A stretch of DNA of 22,510 nucleotides from a virus. The notes beneath the pieces are model-generated. The model was given only the letters and a program-made list of their open reading frames with translations. It was not told the DNA's origin and ran no database searches. Positions 9,801-16,410 of this stretch are shown one piece after another (the stretch's first letter is position 1; each line of letters opens with the position of its first letter). Location of the stretch: the IMG/VR virus record IMGVR_UViG_3300025325_000148, positions 1-22,510 of that record. The stretch is one strand, 5' to 3'. The position numbers and the translations under genes were made by a program.

Positions 9801-10656
9801 TCAGGGGCCTATACTACCTGGCGAAGATGTGGAATTGGCAAAAGTAATTGAAGAAGTAACCAAGCGAGGTGGCCCCAATGAGGATGAAAAGAAGGAATTC
9901 AAAGACCTTATGAACGCTTTCCTTTCGCTTGAAAAGATGGAAAAGCAAATGGTTGATGAATATGGTAGCATAGGCAACCTTATCAATAAAGGACAGAAAC
10001 CAGAACTTGAAGCTATTATAAATATCAATAATGATATAGCTAATATCCTGGGGCAAATATTTTTCAAGAACGAGACATATAAGGACAAACTTGACAGGTT
10101 AGCACTTGAGCAACAGGACGAAGCCAATAAGGCAATCAAGAAATCAATAGACACGTTAGGCAAAGACCACTCAGCAGATATGAATGACTGGAATATATCA
10201 CCCGAGAGATTTGCTAAATCTGGTATTACTCCGAATACGTTAGAGAAATTCCTTAAGTCGGTTAAAGCTGCACTTAACGACATAAACGATATTCTCAATG
10301 ACCCTAATCCTGCGTTGCTGGCTAAAAAAGAAGGCAAGAAAAAGTTTTTAGATAAGATACTTGAAGTAAAGAGGAATGATGACCCCATCGAAAGAGCTGA
10401 CAGGGGACAAGGCGGACAAGGCAGACAACAACAATTAAGATGGCCCCAAGCAAACGTAAGAGGCGGTGGCAATATGGTAGGCAGGGGATTAGGATTTCCC
10501 CCGATTCGGAATATTCAGGGTGGAGTGGCTGGTGTGCCTATAATAAGAGGCGGACAACCTTTAGAAAGAACAGGGCGAGTGGGTATAATTCCAAGATTAC
10601 CTGCGCTACGAACCATAAGAGAAGTTCCTACTAAGCCAATCAAGAAGGGAAGGTAG
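6859..10656 (+). CDS. Giant low-complexity/helical virion protein (1265 aa)
   Basis: I do not recognise a family. Three regions are visible. Residues 1 to about 400 are rich in Gly, Pro, Thr and Ala, with a Pro/Thr run near 217-240 and two short GVTY-containing segments (near 22 and 115) that may be a repeated small motif. Residues about 420-1190 are strongly charged and mostly helical, probably coiled coil. The last ~75 residues are basic and rich in Gly, Arg, Gln and Pro, ending in KKGR, which could bind DNA. The start has a good ribosome binding site (AGGAG, 7 bases before ATG). Together with the 1318-residue neighbour it may be an internal virion or DNA-ejection protein. A tape-measure role is less likely because no long-tail genes or membrane segments are visible. 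Confidence 0.65.
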   Translation: MADFYGKNDEGYVGNDKYRLGGVTYYGATSYNAAKARWEQYSKSRQTPPATAGSSVRTDAWGNPIERNMGLAGGGTQPITPPTTNINPWDYLSQGLGTTGGQPGGRTTPGTTPEVFTYKGVTYDFSDKTAPLWTGAKNDAYQAYLQGIGKSIPSTANVSAYEERRGGLLDEAQRLVQPPPQTTGIAPSRAASVSFPLGGGFSTTTIMGQAPSGTYAGAATPPPTPVPATPPAPTPTPTPITQADRAAEMLRASMVGGGGAEARGARPQGALPTEVGYPSGRYQEGATAAEPITGIREPRGAGMIAPVSIRGTGETGRLGLPLRYESLVGQVQPEHLPVSPELTKGLVKTGAGVGGGIGGMLGGPTQGYVAQLADWQEKQRTTNIVATNKYFKQFETKEEAIPSPITPYEHIEVKEEEPPKPTESEKPKDETIDLSKLQEYITERQSQLEELSRLKQSMRNGTVPYDDKKYREYTEMGKAKEAELVKLRQMVTQPTTQVSQKKATAKKPTKPSYEDTEEQIRARATEDAKIYDDSGYAWRQTEKMLESQRDAEQPPDIADKAARASITDDIKTYGGVYRKAFDEAKKQPEKTAEQTRQTGLEDLKDRITIEKEKGVAGDTEALDKIMEEATAIEREAGRSDSEARDIARDAYRTQSDIISKGTTEEVKNAETGVDILTKGITRRLPYLTDEEKLAILEDLQAKKTDIEKAINNNPNLTPPDIRGLTEAISKLLDAEDKIRDSIADTSAAGREKKIEGYLTDPANDNPKTALENAETADQLLRNWGDSIAEPGQSWMNPETWGEQKNARDIKEYEEALPKLQDDINKLRSKAYTDSQKDYVNRLNALAADKDDRVNRTIGEIKANVGIMNNGGYTPYQVESMLDELKKWTNNYFGKLTEQEGELYYYAEGKAGVITKYHPGHKKTTEIEIAEQKFATNIEEAQNKLTTEMNVARSATQEKIGKEKADNWDDYRESMAEELNKYQGPILPGEDVELAKVIEEVTKRGGPNEDEKKEFKDLMNAFLSLEKMEKQMVDEYGSIGNLINKGQKPELEAIININNDIANILGQIFFKNETYKDKLDRLALEQQDEANKAIKKSIDTLGKDHSADMNDWNISPERFAKSGITPNTLEKFLKSVKAALNDINDILNDPNPALLAKKEGKKKFLDKILEVKRNDDPIERADRGQGGQGRQQQLRWPQANVRGGGNMVGRGLGFPPIRNIQGGVAGVPIIRGGQPLERTGRVGIIPRLPALRTIREVPTKPIKKGR

Positions 10657-10658
10657 CT

Positions 10659-11699
10659 ATGCCAGAGATGACAGAATCTCAATGGCAAGATGCTTTCAAT
10701 CGAAAGGTAAAAGAGCTCGGGGGATTTCGGGAATGGAGAACAAAGAATCCTCAAGTTACTGGTAACCTTCAGGAAAAATGGCAAACCGATAATCTCAAGG
10801 AACAGCAGAAATGGTTAGAGGAAAATCCAAGACCTATCAGAAGAACACACGTAAATGTAAATGTCGCAACCGGACAACGGGAGGAAACCACTTCGCCTAC
10901 ACAAAAGAAACCGTCTATCAGCTCAATAAGAGATAGAGACGATAAGGAAGTGGGAAAAGCATTCCAACAAATAATAAATCCTGCGGTTATGGATCCCATA
11001 CAGGGCGATATGATAATGGCACCCCAAGATGGGCAATGGCGTAAATTGTCAATCGGAAGCAATTTCTCGTTGCTATCTATCTTAAGGAAAATACCTACGT
11101 GGGCAAGAATAGCTTCGGGTTTAACTATTACTGAAGTTAGCCCGGGGGTAATAGAGATAAGCTGGAGGGGCTTTGGGTTTTACTTTCAATCTGTTTTGCA
11201 AGCTACCAAAAGAAATTTAAACATATCGTTTCCCGGGAGTATCACCACAGAATATAGCAACACTTCGCCCTTTACGGATACCCATAACTATACAATCCGA
11301 GTAAATCAGACAAGCGCGCTGGCTGGCGAAGCTATTAGCTTTGGTGATATTTTATACGGAAACCCTTCGGATGGTAGAGTATATAAGGCTTCACGAGATA
11401 CCATCAGCAAAATGAATCCTCTCGGGGTTTCTTTTTCTGGCCCACATTCTATAGGTGCTTTGCTTTATGTTCATACCGGGCATGGTGTTTCTGTTAAACT
11501 TGAAGCCACCGCGGGAATTGATAAAGGGACGCCTTGCTATTTGGGATTGGCAGGCAAGGCAACGCCAATTGTGCCTACATCGGGAGCCGTAGTTGTGCTG
11601 GGGAAATTTACACGGACACCATTTACCCTTCTACCGTTTCCTGGGTTTGATTTCAGCCATGTTATATTTAGTCCTCAAATACCTATCTTACTACAATGA
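10659..11699 (+). CDS. Virion appendage/decoration-like protein
   Basis: The N-terminal ~100 residues are polar and helical with many Trp and Lys residues, followed by a linker. The C-terminal half is beta-rich: GEAISFGDILYGNPSDGRVYKASRD, MNPLGVSF, and GTPCYLGLAGKATP in order resemble the small beta-barrel modules of DUF2190-type capsid decoration proteins and of many phage fibre bases. The start has a GGAAGG ribosome binding site 5 bases upstream that lies in the tail of the preceding gene. The stop overlaps the next start by 4 bases (ATGA), linking it to the receptor-binding-like protein downstream. I infer a head or tail appendage; which of the two cannot be told from sequence alone. Confidence 0.6.
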   Translation: MPEMTESQWQDAFNRKVKELGGFREWRTKNPQVTGNLQEKWQTDNLKEQQKWLEENPRPIRRTHVNVNVATGQREETTSPTQKKPSISSIRDRDDKEVGKAFQQIINPAVMDPIQGDMIMAPQDGQWRKLSIGSNFSLLSILRKIPTWARIASGLTITEVSPGVIEISWRGFGFYFQSVLQATKRNLNISFPGSITTEYSNTSPFTDTHNYTIRVNQTSALAGEAISFGDILYGNPSDGRVYKASRDTISKMNPLGVSFSGPHSIGALLYVHTGHGVSVKLEATAGIDKGTPCYLGLAGKATPIVPTSGAVVVLGKFTRTPFTLLPFPGFDFSHVIFSPQIPILLQ

Positions 11700-12535
11700 C
11701 AGTATCAAGAGCAATATATTTACCTGACGGTAGTATAAACTACAATACTACCGACTTTGCAAATGGCATAGAGCAAGGAATGTTTATAACCGAGCTTGCT
11801 ACGCCGGGGCAGGCAGTTCGGATAACTACAAGCGGAGTGTTCCGCGGGAATAACGCTCGTGATATTATAGCTCCGATTGCCAATATTCCTGCTACTGCCG
11901 CTGACGCTACGAACGAGAGGATAGATATAGTCCAGGGGGATGCGGCGAGTAACATTATAAATATCAAGGATGGCACACCTGCGGTCTCGGATGATAGTAA
12001 TCCAGTTCCTCCCGCTCCAGATACTGGCTTTGAGATACTTCGATATATTAAAAGACGTGCTAACAATAATGTGATTCTACGGAACGACGACGGTGTCAAT
12101 AGTTTTTTGTATGGCTTCAATTTTCAAAGATTTCTCCCTACTATAAGGGTGAAGGCAACGACAAGCAATCCGTCCTTCAATGCTACTACGTTTACGGGTA
12201 TTTCTGAAATGGAAGTTGCGGTTTATCTGAAAAGAGATAGTGTAATAAGATTACAATTTAGTTCAAATTTGCAGATAAATAATGCCAATACTGAACTGGA
12301 GGTTGGATTTTTCGTAAATGGGTCGCAGATTGCTGGTGCTACGAATTTGTCAGAGGATAACTCCATAGTGGGAAGGGCGACGGCAAATTCCAAAACTTTC
12401 ATATATATGTCATCGCAGATTAGGTTGGCAGCTGGAGCATATAAGATTGTGGTTAAGGGATTCGTGAATTCCGGTTCCGTTACATTTTTGGCTATGCGTA
12501 GAAAAATGTTATTCGATATTTTAGGAGAGACATAA
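11696..12535 (+). CDS. Tail fibre / receptor-binding-like protein
   Basis: The N-terminal ~115 residues carry a baseplate/fibre-type pattern: a short beta segment, ATNERIDIVQGD near residues 78-89, then IKDGTPA, a PVPPAPD turn and FEILRYIKR. This order is common in attachment domains of phage fibres. Residues ~150-279 alternate strands and polar turns (MEVAVYLKRDSVIRLQF, ELEVGFFVNGSQI, IRLAAGAYKIVVKGF) and look like a C1q/TNF-like or other jelly-roll head that could bind the host surface. Translation is coupled to the previous gene by an ATGA overlap with no separate ribosome binding site. Function is inferred from fold pattern and position at the end of the virion block. Confidence 0.6.
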   Translation: MTVSRAIYLPDGSINYNTTDFANGIEQGMFITELATPGQAVRITTSGVFRGNNARDIIAPIANIPATAADATNERIDIVQGDAASNIINIKDGTPAVSDDSNPVPPAPDTGFEILRYIKRRANNNVILRNDDGVNSFLYGFNFQRFLPTIRVKATTSNPSFNATTFTGISEMEVAVYLKRDSVIRLQFSSNLQINNANTELEVGFFVNGSQIAGATNLSEDNSIVGRATANSKTFIYMSSQIRLAAGAYKIVVKGFVNSGSVTFLAMRRKMLFDILGET

Positions 12536-12784
12536 ATGTTATATAGTTATGAAAAAATTGATAGCGAAGTGGATTGGCTTGTCAAACACGCTGGGTATAT
12601 AGCCAACGAGATAAAGACAGAATTGGGATATAAATTAGAGGCAGAGGTCGAGGGGGATACGGGAGTAGTAGGTTTTGTAAAAGTAGATAGTATCGTTGTG
12701 GGTAATCGTCATATCCATATTGAATGCCCGGAACTTACCGCCAACGAGAAAACTACCCTCGATAGTATAATGGCAAGTTTATGA
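12536..12784 (+). CDS. Small phage protein of unknown function (82 aa)
   Basis: This protein is not recognised. It begins directly after the upstream stop and has a strong AGGAG ribosome binding site 8 bases before the ATG, within the end of the fibre-like gene. The sequence has an N-terminal helix, a central Glu/Val/Gly-rich region with VDSIVVGNRHIHIECP, and a C-terminal helix ELTANEKTTLDSIMASL. There is no membrane segment. It could be a fibre-associated or assembly protein. A tiny open frame overlaps its stop by ATGA. Confidence 0.65.
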   Translation: MLYSYEKIDSEVDWLVKHAGYIANEIKTELGYKLEAEVEGDTGVVGFVKVDSIVVGNRHIHIECPELTANEKTTLDSIMASL

Positions 12785-12855
12785 TAAACCATAGCGGCGA
12801 TTATCAGAACCCAGACGGAAGCACTAACCATGATAACGATATAGAAGTTAGCTAA
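12781..12855 (+). CDS. Possible tiny ORF (24 aa) at the convergent junction
   Basis: A 24-codon frame encodes a polar peptide (MINHSGDYQNPDG followed by STNHDNDIEVS). Its ATG overlaps the stop of the 82-residue gene as ATGA, the same coupling used elsewhere in the window. Its TAA overlaps the TAG of the opposing leftward gene. This exact fit is the only support: there is no family match and no own ribosome binding site, so it could be chance. Confidence 0.3.
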   Translation: MINHSGDYQNPDGSTNHDNDIEVS

Positions 12856-13109
12856 AACTTTTCCGTAATTTTCAGGTTATCCCAGTCCCCACGAGCGCCG
12901 ATATGTATATGTTGCGGAGGTCGTCCGGGGCCTTTAGCCTTTAACTCATCAGGACATCGCCAGTTCTTCAGTTTCTCGACTATATACTCAAAATGTCGCT
13001 TCTCCTCTTTGGTCATATAATAGTGCTTAGATACTATTTGTTTGGCAAGAGCAACATCTTCTGGTTGTATTACCTCAGCCAAAAAGCCCACCAAAGGCAG
13101 TATAGTCAT
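12852..13109 (-). CDS. Small protein of unknown function, last gene of leftward block
   Basis: I do not recognise this 85-residue protein. It starts at ATG 13109, which overlaps the stop of the upstream gene by 4 bases (ATGA), so translation is likely coupled. The N-terminal part is hydrophobic then helical (PEDVALAKQIVSKHYYMTKEEKRHFEYIVEKLKNW), followed by a Gly/Pro/His turn (GPGRPPQHIHIGARGDWDN). Its stop codon shares bases with the stop of the tiny rightward frame. Context places it downstream of the ATPase gene, so a replication accessory role is possible but unsupported. Confidence 0.6.
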   Translation of the reverse strand: MTILPLVGFLAEVIQPEDVALAKQIVSKHYYMTKEEKRHFEYIVEKLKNWRCPDELKAKGPGRPPQHIHIGARGDWDNLKITEKF

Positions 13110-13300
13110 TTTTCTATCTCAAGCGGAAACTGCAATCCAGTTTCTTGCTCAATAATATTGCGAATAGTCATACCGCAATCTACACATCTTTGGCTATTTA
13201 TCCTGTGCGACCTATAAGGTATCAATTTCGATGGCGTTTTTAGCGATTTAGAGGGGGCGCCCTTGCGTTTTGAATACCTTATCGTCCTTTTACTGCTCAC
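13106..13300 (-). CDS. Small basic protein with one CxxC pair (64 aa)
   Basis: This protein is not recognised. The GTG start at 13300 is preceded by AAAGGGA about 11 bases upstream. The first ~35 residues are very basic (SKRTIRYSKRKG, then SKSLKTPSKLIPYRSHR), then a single CVDC pair, then a short helical tail. One Cys pair alone could be half of an intermolecular zinc site. Overlap with the downstream gene (ATGA) supports it as a real gene of the leftward operon. Nucleic-acid binding is suggested by charge only. Confidence 0.55.
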   Translation of the reverse strand: MSSKRTIRYSKRKGAPSKSLKTPSKLIPYRSHRINSQRCVDCGMTIRNIIEQETGLQFPLEIEK

Positions 13301-13337
13301 CCGTGCCTATTCCCTTTCAAATAAGCTATAAAGCTAA

Positions 13338-13355
13338 GTGCGTGAAATCACGCAC
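13338..13355 (-). other. Perfect hairpin in the gap downstream of the ATPase gene
   Basis: GTGCGTGA and TCACGCAC form a perfect 8-base stem separated by two bases, in the 63-base gap between the ATPase stop and the next small gene. The leftward continuation (TTAGCTTTATAG) is not a clean U-tract, so it is either a weak terminator or an mRNA processing/stability element. Confidence 0.4.
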
Positions 13356-13363
13356 CCAATCGC

Positions 13364-14572
13364 TCATTTTACTAATTTGTAAATTACCGAAGGTTTTTTA
13401 CTTTCTCCGATACGTTCTCTCTCAACTTTTATTCTGTTACCTTCTGCCAGCGATTCCAATATCTTGTCTACAAAATTTTTAGGGTAGCCTGTATGGTTAA
13501 ATAGTTCCGACCTGCCGATACTGCCTCTCCTTGTTATCAATTCCACTACTCGTTTGGTAGCTTTCTCGAAAGGTGTGAATGCAAACTCTCTTTCGTATAA
13601 TCCCAGGAAGTTTCGTATGATATAATTACAGAATTGCGTAGCATCGGCTATATCCCCAGATGACATAACATTTGATCCCCGCATAGCGCAATTGCAAAGG
13701 GCTACTTTCCAAGCTATAGTATGTAATCTTGCTAAGACAGGTTGAGTTATCGGCGGCGCTTTTTCTATCTTATTCGATATATCGGCAAACCAATCTCTAT
13801 ACATTGTCTCGCCCTGCTTATCTATTGAAACAGGCCCCCTTACATTTGTCAAGCTTTTGAGCGCCAATAAACATTGCCTAAATAATGTATCATTGGGCAT
13901 TTTAGGTATAGCTTCCAACCTACTAAACTCGCCAGGGATAAATAAAAATCTCGCCAAAAATCCCGCCCTAAAATCATCTTCCTTATTCTCCTTCAGAAAC
14001 CAATCGAGAGTAGTGGCGGTGCCAATACAGGGGAAAGGTTGCTTGATTGTCTGCGTTCGCTGTTTTGTAGTTCGGGTATAGCTATCATCGCAATCATAAA
14101 GGTCAGTCAGAAATGCCTTTAACCCTTCGTTGTAGCTACTGTTAAGCATACCGAGAAATGCCATAAACTCCGAGTGGTAAAATATCGCATTAGGTTGCGT
14201 CTCCATCCAATCAAACATTGCTTCCCTTGTGAAATCCCCGGGTGCCAGTATCAGTGGTTTTACGTGATGTATCATATTTCTGGATATATATAGAGATGTG
14301 GATTTTCTTGACAGCGAAGAGCGGGCTATCAGGCAAATCCAGAAGTTTGGATATACGGGCCTATGTCCCAACGGAAACCATAACTGCCTACCAAGAACCG
14401 CGCCGATAGTAAAATAAGCCATAGCTGTTTGGAATTCTTTAGGAGCATCGCAACTCTCAGTAGCATACTTTGTATATAAAGTTACAAAATTATCCATTTT
14501 GTTTGACACAAATGTGTCGCTTATAGCAACCTTGCTTGCAGTAATTGTATTTACAGCGATTACACTTTCCAA
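13364..14572 (-). CDS. DUF3987-like P-loop ATPase with C-terminal winged helix
   Basis: The layout matches DUF3987-type ATPases of phages and plasmids, probably a replicative helicase or primase-helicase-like protein. A nucleotide-binding loop SSLSRKST is at residues 85-92 (TTG-start numbering), with Lys90 kept but Arg in place of the usual Gly before it. A Walker-B-like strand AIFYHSEF lies at 129-136. The LTDLYD segment is at 155-160, and GFLARFLF with a possible arginine finger Arg208 at 204-211. Residues ~340-402 look like a winged helix. The longest frame starts with TTG at 14572, with AGGGG about 8 bases upstream. An ATG at 14497 (residue 26) begins the conserved region but has no ribosome binding site, so the start is uncertain. 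It lies beside recombination nucleases. Confidence 0.7.
   Translation of the reverse strand: MESVIAVNTITASKVAISDTFVSNKMDNFVTLYTKYATESCDAPKEFQTAMAYFTIGAVLGRQLWFPLGHRPVYPNFWICLIARSSLSRKSTSLYISRNMIHHVKPLILAPGDFTREAMFDWMETQPNAIFYHSEFMAFLGMLNSSYNEGLKAFLTDLYDCDDSYTRTTKQRTQTIKQPFPCIGTATTLDWFLKENKEDDFRAGFLARFLFIPGEFSRLEAIPKMPNDTLFRQCLLALKSLTNVRGPVSIDKQGETMYRDWFADISNKIEKAPPITQPVLARLHTIAWKVALCNCAMRGSNVMSSGDIADATQFCNYIIRNFLGLYEREFAFTPFEKATKRVVELITRRGSIGRSELFNHTGYPKNFVDKILESLAEGNRIKVERERIGESKKPSVIYKLVK
14505..14518. promoter_or_regulatory. Palindrome at the ATPase gene start, possible operator
   Basis: GACACA and TGTGTC flank two bases to give a perfect 14-base inverted repeat. It lies 8 bases upstream of the alternative ATG at 14497 and inside the gene if the TTG at 14572 is used. 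It could be an operator or a translation-controlling hairpin, or chance. Confidence 0.25.
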
Positions 14573-14641
14573 TTCCTTTACCCCTGACCTTCCCGCAGTA
14601 ATGACAAATATAGCATACTACTTGCTCTCGTATCACGAAAG

Positions 14642-15028
14642 TTACTCCCAGTTTACTAAACCTTTTGCGGTGTCTTTTATGCCTCGATATGCGTCGTCGT
14701 CTACAACCCTAATATGAACATCTGGAAAATATTTAGCCATTCTCTTTAGCTTCGTAGCACTCTTGCTATCCATCCAACCCTTGACTTCCCAATACTCTGT
14801 GAATCCGTCCTTCCAGATAACCGTGAAGTCGGGCTTATAAGTTCGAGTTCCTCGCTTAATCGCCTCGAAGGTAAACTCCTTTTCTTCGTATCTCCAGTCC
14901 TCTAACTCCTTGCATTCCTTCAGAAATTGCAAATAGCGGGCTATGTTAGCTTCCCATCGGCTTCGGAAGAATATCTCTCGACCTCCTATCTTGCGGAAGC
15001 CGCGCTTTACGTTTGTATATTTAGCCAT
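14642..15028 (-). CDS. DUF1064-like PD-(D/E)XK phage nuclease
   Basis: This is likely a small structure- or ssDNA/dsDNA-specific endonuclease of the restriction-endonuclease fold. From ATG 15028 (128 residues) the active-site pattern is clear: Glu26 in RSRWEAN, Asp67 in YKPDF, and Glu81-x-Lys83 in YWEVKGW, followed by LKRMAKYFPD, all in the order found in DUF1064-type phage proteins. A longer frame from a TTG at 15061 adds 11 residues but has no ribosome binding site. The ATG has a weak GAG 3 bases upstream and follows the DUF1064-like N-terminus better. A junction-resolving or recombination role beside the RecB-like exonuclease and annealing protein is inferred. Confidence 0.75.
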   Translation of the reverse strand: MAKYTNVKRGFRKIGGREIFFRSRWEANIARYLQFLKECKELEDWRYEEKEFTFEAIKRGTRTYKPDFTVIWKDGFTEYWEVKGWMDSKSATKLKRMAKYFPDVHIRVVDDDAYRGIKDTAKGLVNWE

Positions 15029-15128
15029 TTTCTCTATGCAATCGCATCTGTGCGGATTCAAAATTTTCGAGGCGCAAAAGCACCTGCCTAAGTTCCTCTT
15101 GAAATACCTTATTTAACTGTTTCTGCAA
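15021..15128 (-). CDS. Possible short ORF (35 aa), in frame after the preceding TGA
   Basis: A 35-codon frame from a TTG encodes an amphipathic helix (QKQLNKVFQEELRQVLLRLE, then NFESAQMRLHRENG). Its TAA lies just inside the nuclease gene start, a coupling-like overlap of 8 bases. It is in the same frame as the 96-residue zinc protein upstream, separated from its TGA by five codons, so it may instead be a readthrough extension or a cut-off tail of that gene. No strong ribosome binding site is seen. Confidence 0.3.
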   Translation of the reverse strand: MQKQLNKVFQEELRQVLLRLENFESAQMRLHRENG

Positions 15129-15143
15129 ATCCTCATAACATCC

Positions 15144-15434
15144 TCAATTTCCATTAGTATCTTTTCGCTTTCCTTCATCTCTTACCTCCTTATACTTAAC
15201 CAATAATCTAACTGCCATATCGGGAACTCCTCCTTCGCCTGCAACTTCTTCGGGAAAGTTCTCCTTTATATAACTCGCCAACCCCGCAAATCCTTGTTGA
15301 ATTAAGGGAATAGCCACCGCCATTCTGTCTATGCAATCACTATGATATTGCTTGCCTGAATTGTGAGTTACTACGAACGGTGGTCTTGTTATTGCCTCGT
15401 GGCATACACTACATACATAGTTTGGCATAATCAC
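15144..15434 (-). CDS. Small zinc-finger-like protein (96 aa)
   Basis: The N-terminus shows Cys8-x2-Cys11, His24, His31 and Cys34 (CSVCHEAITRPPF, then YHSDC), a plausible single zinc-binding module like half of a LIM or RING finger. The rest is helical and acidic/basic mixed, ending DTNGN. The GTG at 15434 has GGAGG with 5-base spacing; an in-frame ATG six bases later has 11-base spacing, so either may be used. The family is not recognised. It lies between two nuclease genes in the same direction, suggesting a DNA- or protein-binding accessory of the recombination module. Confidence 0.65.
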   Translation of the reverse strand: MIMPNYVCSVCHEAITRPPFVVTHNSGKQYHSDCIDRMAVAIPLIQQGFAGLASYIKENFPEEVAGEGGVPDMAVRLLVKYKEVRDEGKRKDTNGN

Positions 15435-15470
15435 TATTACCTCCTTCCTAAAAATCTTTTAGCACTTTTT

Positions 15471-16226
15471 CTATTTGCCATTTTTCTTTAACCACTCCAG
15501 CCAATTGTATACAGTCAAGCACGCCTTGAAAGTTTCAAAGTGCTTATCGAGATTTTCTACTTTCCCGAAAGTATAATCACCAGTTTCTTTGGATAGGTGA
15601 AGTATCCAGCATTCTTCGGCGCCGTGTTTTTCTGCCTCGCTAAAATCGCCACCTAATTGACCATTATTCAAAGGACACGCATGGTATGCTGCAACTTGCA
15701 TATTATGCTCGGGATATATCCCACCTTTATTTGTTTTGAAGTCCACTATAACCAATTTGCCATTCAACATACCTACGCTATCTATTTTCCCTGCATAGCA
15801 ATATTCTTTATTCCAAACGAGAAGCTCATTTATAATAAGTTTATAATGCTTACCCTCCAGCTCTCTCCATTTAAGATACGCCTCGAAAGCGTTCCGAGTT
15901 CCCTCGTCATATACAGGTGCCTCTATTGGGTGTCCTTCAAGGTGTGCCTGCACAAGTCCGTGAGCATCCGTGCCTTCGCCTGCCGCTTTGTCTCTGATAA
16001 CATTGTCAGCACTCATAGCACTCTTAACAAATGGACTGGTAAAGAATTCTGCTTTGTCAAGCTTCATCGCCACGCTCAATTCTTCAATATTGTTATATAG
16101 ATACTCCATTACAGTTTTCTTTCGCCAGTAGTTTAGCATCGGCTTGTCTATAACCTTCAGGATTTTAGTAACTCTTGGATACTGCAATCCGTCAATGGTA
16201 TAGAAACTATCTTGCTTTTCTCTCAT
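15471..16226 (-). CDS. RecB/Cas4-like PD-(D/E)XK exonuclease
   Basis: This is probably the DNA end-resecting exonuclease of a phage recombination pair. Numbering from ATG 16226 (251 residues), the family signature is in order: GTDAHGLVQAHL with His89, INELLVWN with Glu134, AGKIDSVG with Asp149, VIVDFKTNK with Asp162 and Lys164, and QVAAYH with Gln177 and Tyr181. The sequence before it (TIDGLQYPRVTKILKVID) is also typical of this nuclease group. The ATG has GGAGG 9 bases upstream inside the overlapping zinc-ribbon gene; a GTG 14 codons earlier has no such site. Its closest functional partner is the annealing protein at 16952-17812, two small genes upstream. Such exonuclease/annealase pairs load the annealase on resected DNA. 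Confidence 0.85.
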   Translation of the reverse strand: MREKQDSFYTIDGLQYPRVTKILKVIDKPMLNYWRKKTVMEYLYNNIEELSVAMKLDKAEFFTSPFVKSAMSADNVIRDKAAGEGTDAHGLVQAHLEGHPIEAPVYDEGTRNAFEAYLKWRELEGKHYKLIINELLVWNKEYCYAGKIDSVGMLNGKLVIVDFKTNKGGIYPEHNMQVAAYHACPLNNGQLGGDFSEAEKHGAEECWILHLSKETGDYTFGKVENLDKHFETFKACLTVYNWLEWLKKNGK

Positions 16227-16359
16227 CTTTACTTTCCTCCCAATGAGTAATAAATCTTTTTGCAACACCCATTACTTCAAACCATCCGCCTTGACAACTT
16301 TGGCATAGCTTAAAAGGTCTTTTTCTCTTTGTCTTTCGACCACACTTTTTACATTTCAT
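16207..16359 (-). CDS. Small zinc-ribbon protein (50 aa)
   Basis: The 50-residue frame from ATG 16359 carries Cys3-x2-Cys6 and Cys19-x2-Cys22 around a very basic stretch (GRKTKRKRPFK), a classic four-cysteine zinc ribbon. A Trp- and charge-rich helical tail follows. Its end overlaps the exonuclease start by 20 bases. No ribosome binding site is present because the leader is the U-tract of a strong hairpin (16363-16395). Expression may therefore depend on readthrough or a new promoter. A longer frame to 16464 would cross both hairpins and lacks credible sequence. A DNA-binding partner of the exonuclease is possible. Confidence 0.6.
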   Translation of the reverse strand: MKCKKCGRKTKRKRPFKLCQSCQGGWFEVMGVAKRFITHWEESKDERKAR

Positions 16360-16362
16360 ATT

Positions 16363-16395
16363 AAAAAGAAGATAGGGCAAGCAAGCTGCCTGCCC
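16363..16395 (-). terminator. Intrinsic-terminator-like hairpin (leftward)
   Basis: On the minus strand GGGCAGGCA and TGCTTGCCC form a 9-base stem with one G-U pair and a 3-base loop, followed by TATCTTCTTTTT. This fits a rho-independent terminator for leftward transcription. It stands only 3 bases from the ATG of the zinc-ribbon gene, an unusual place that suggests attenuation. Confidence 0.65.
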
Positions 16396-16410
16396 GCTTC
16401 GGAGAGAGGT

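Noticed and set aside
9801-10472. Minus-strand open frame of 223 codons inside the 1265-residue gene
   Set aside because: It is Ser/Leu/Phe-rich antisense of a charged helical coding region, with no start signal and no recognisable domain.
15144-15146. TGA recoding (alternative genetic code)
   Set aside because: Many genes here end in TGA at ATGA overlaps, so TGA acts as a stop in this genome.
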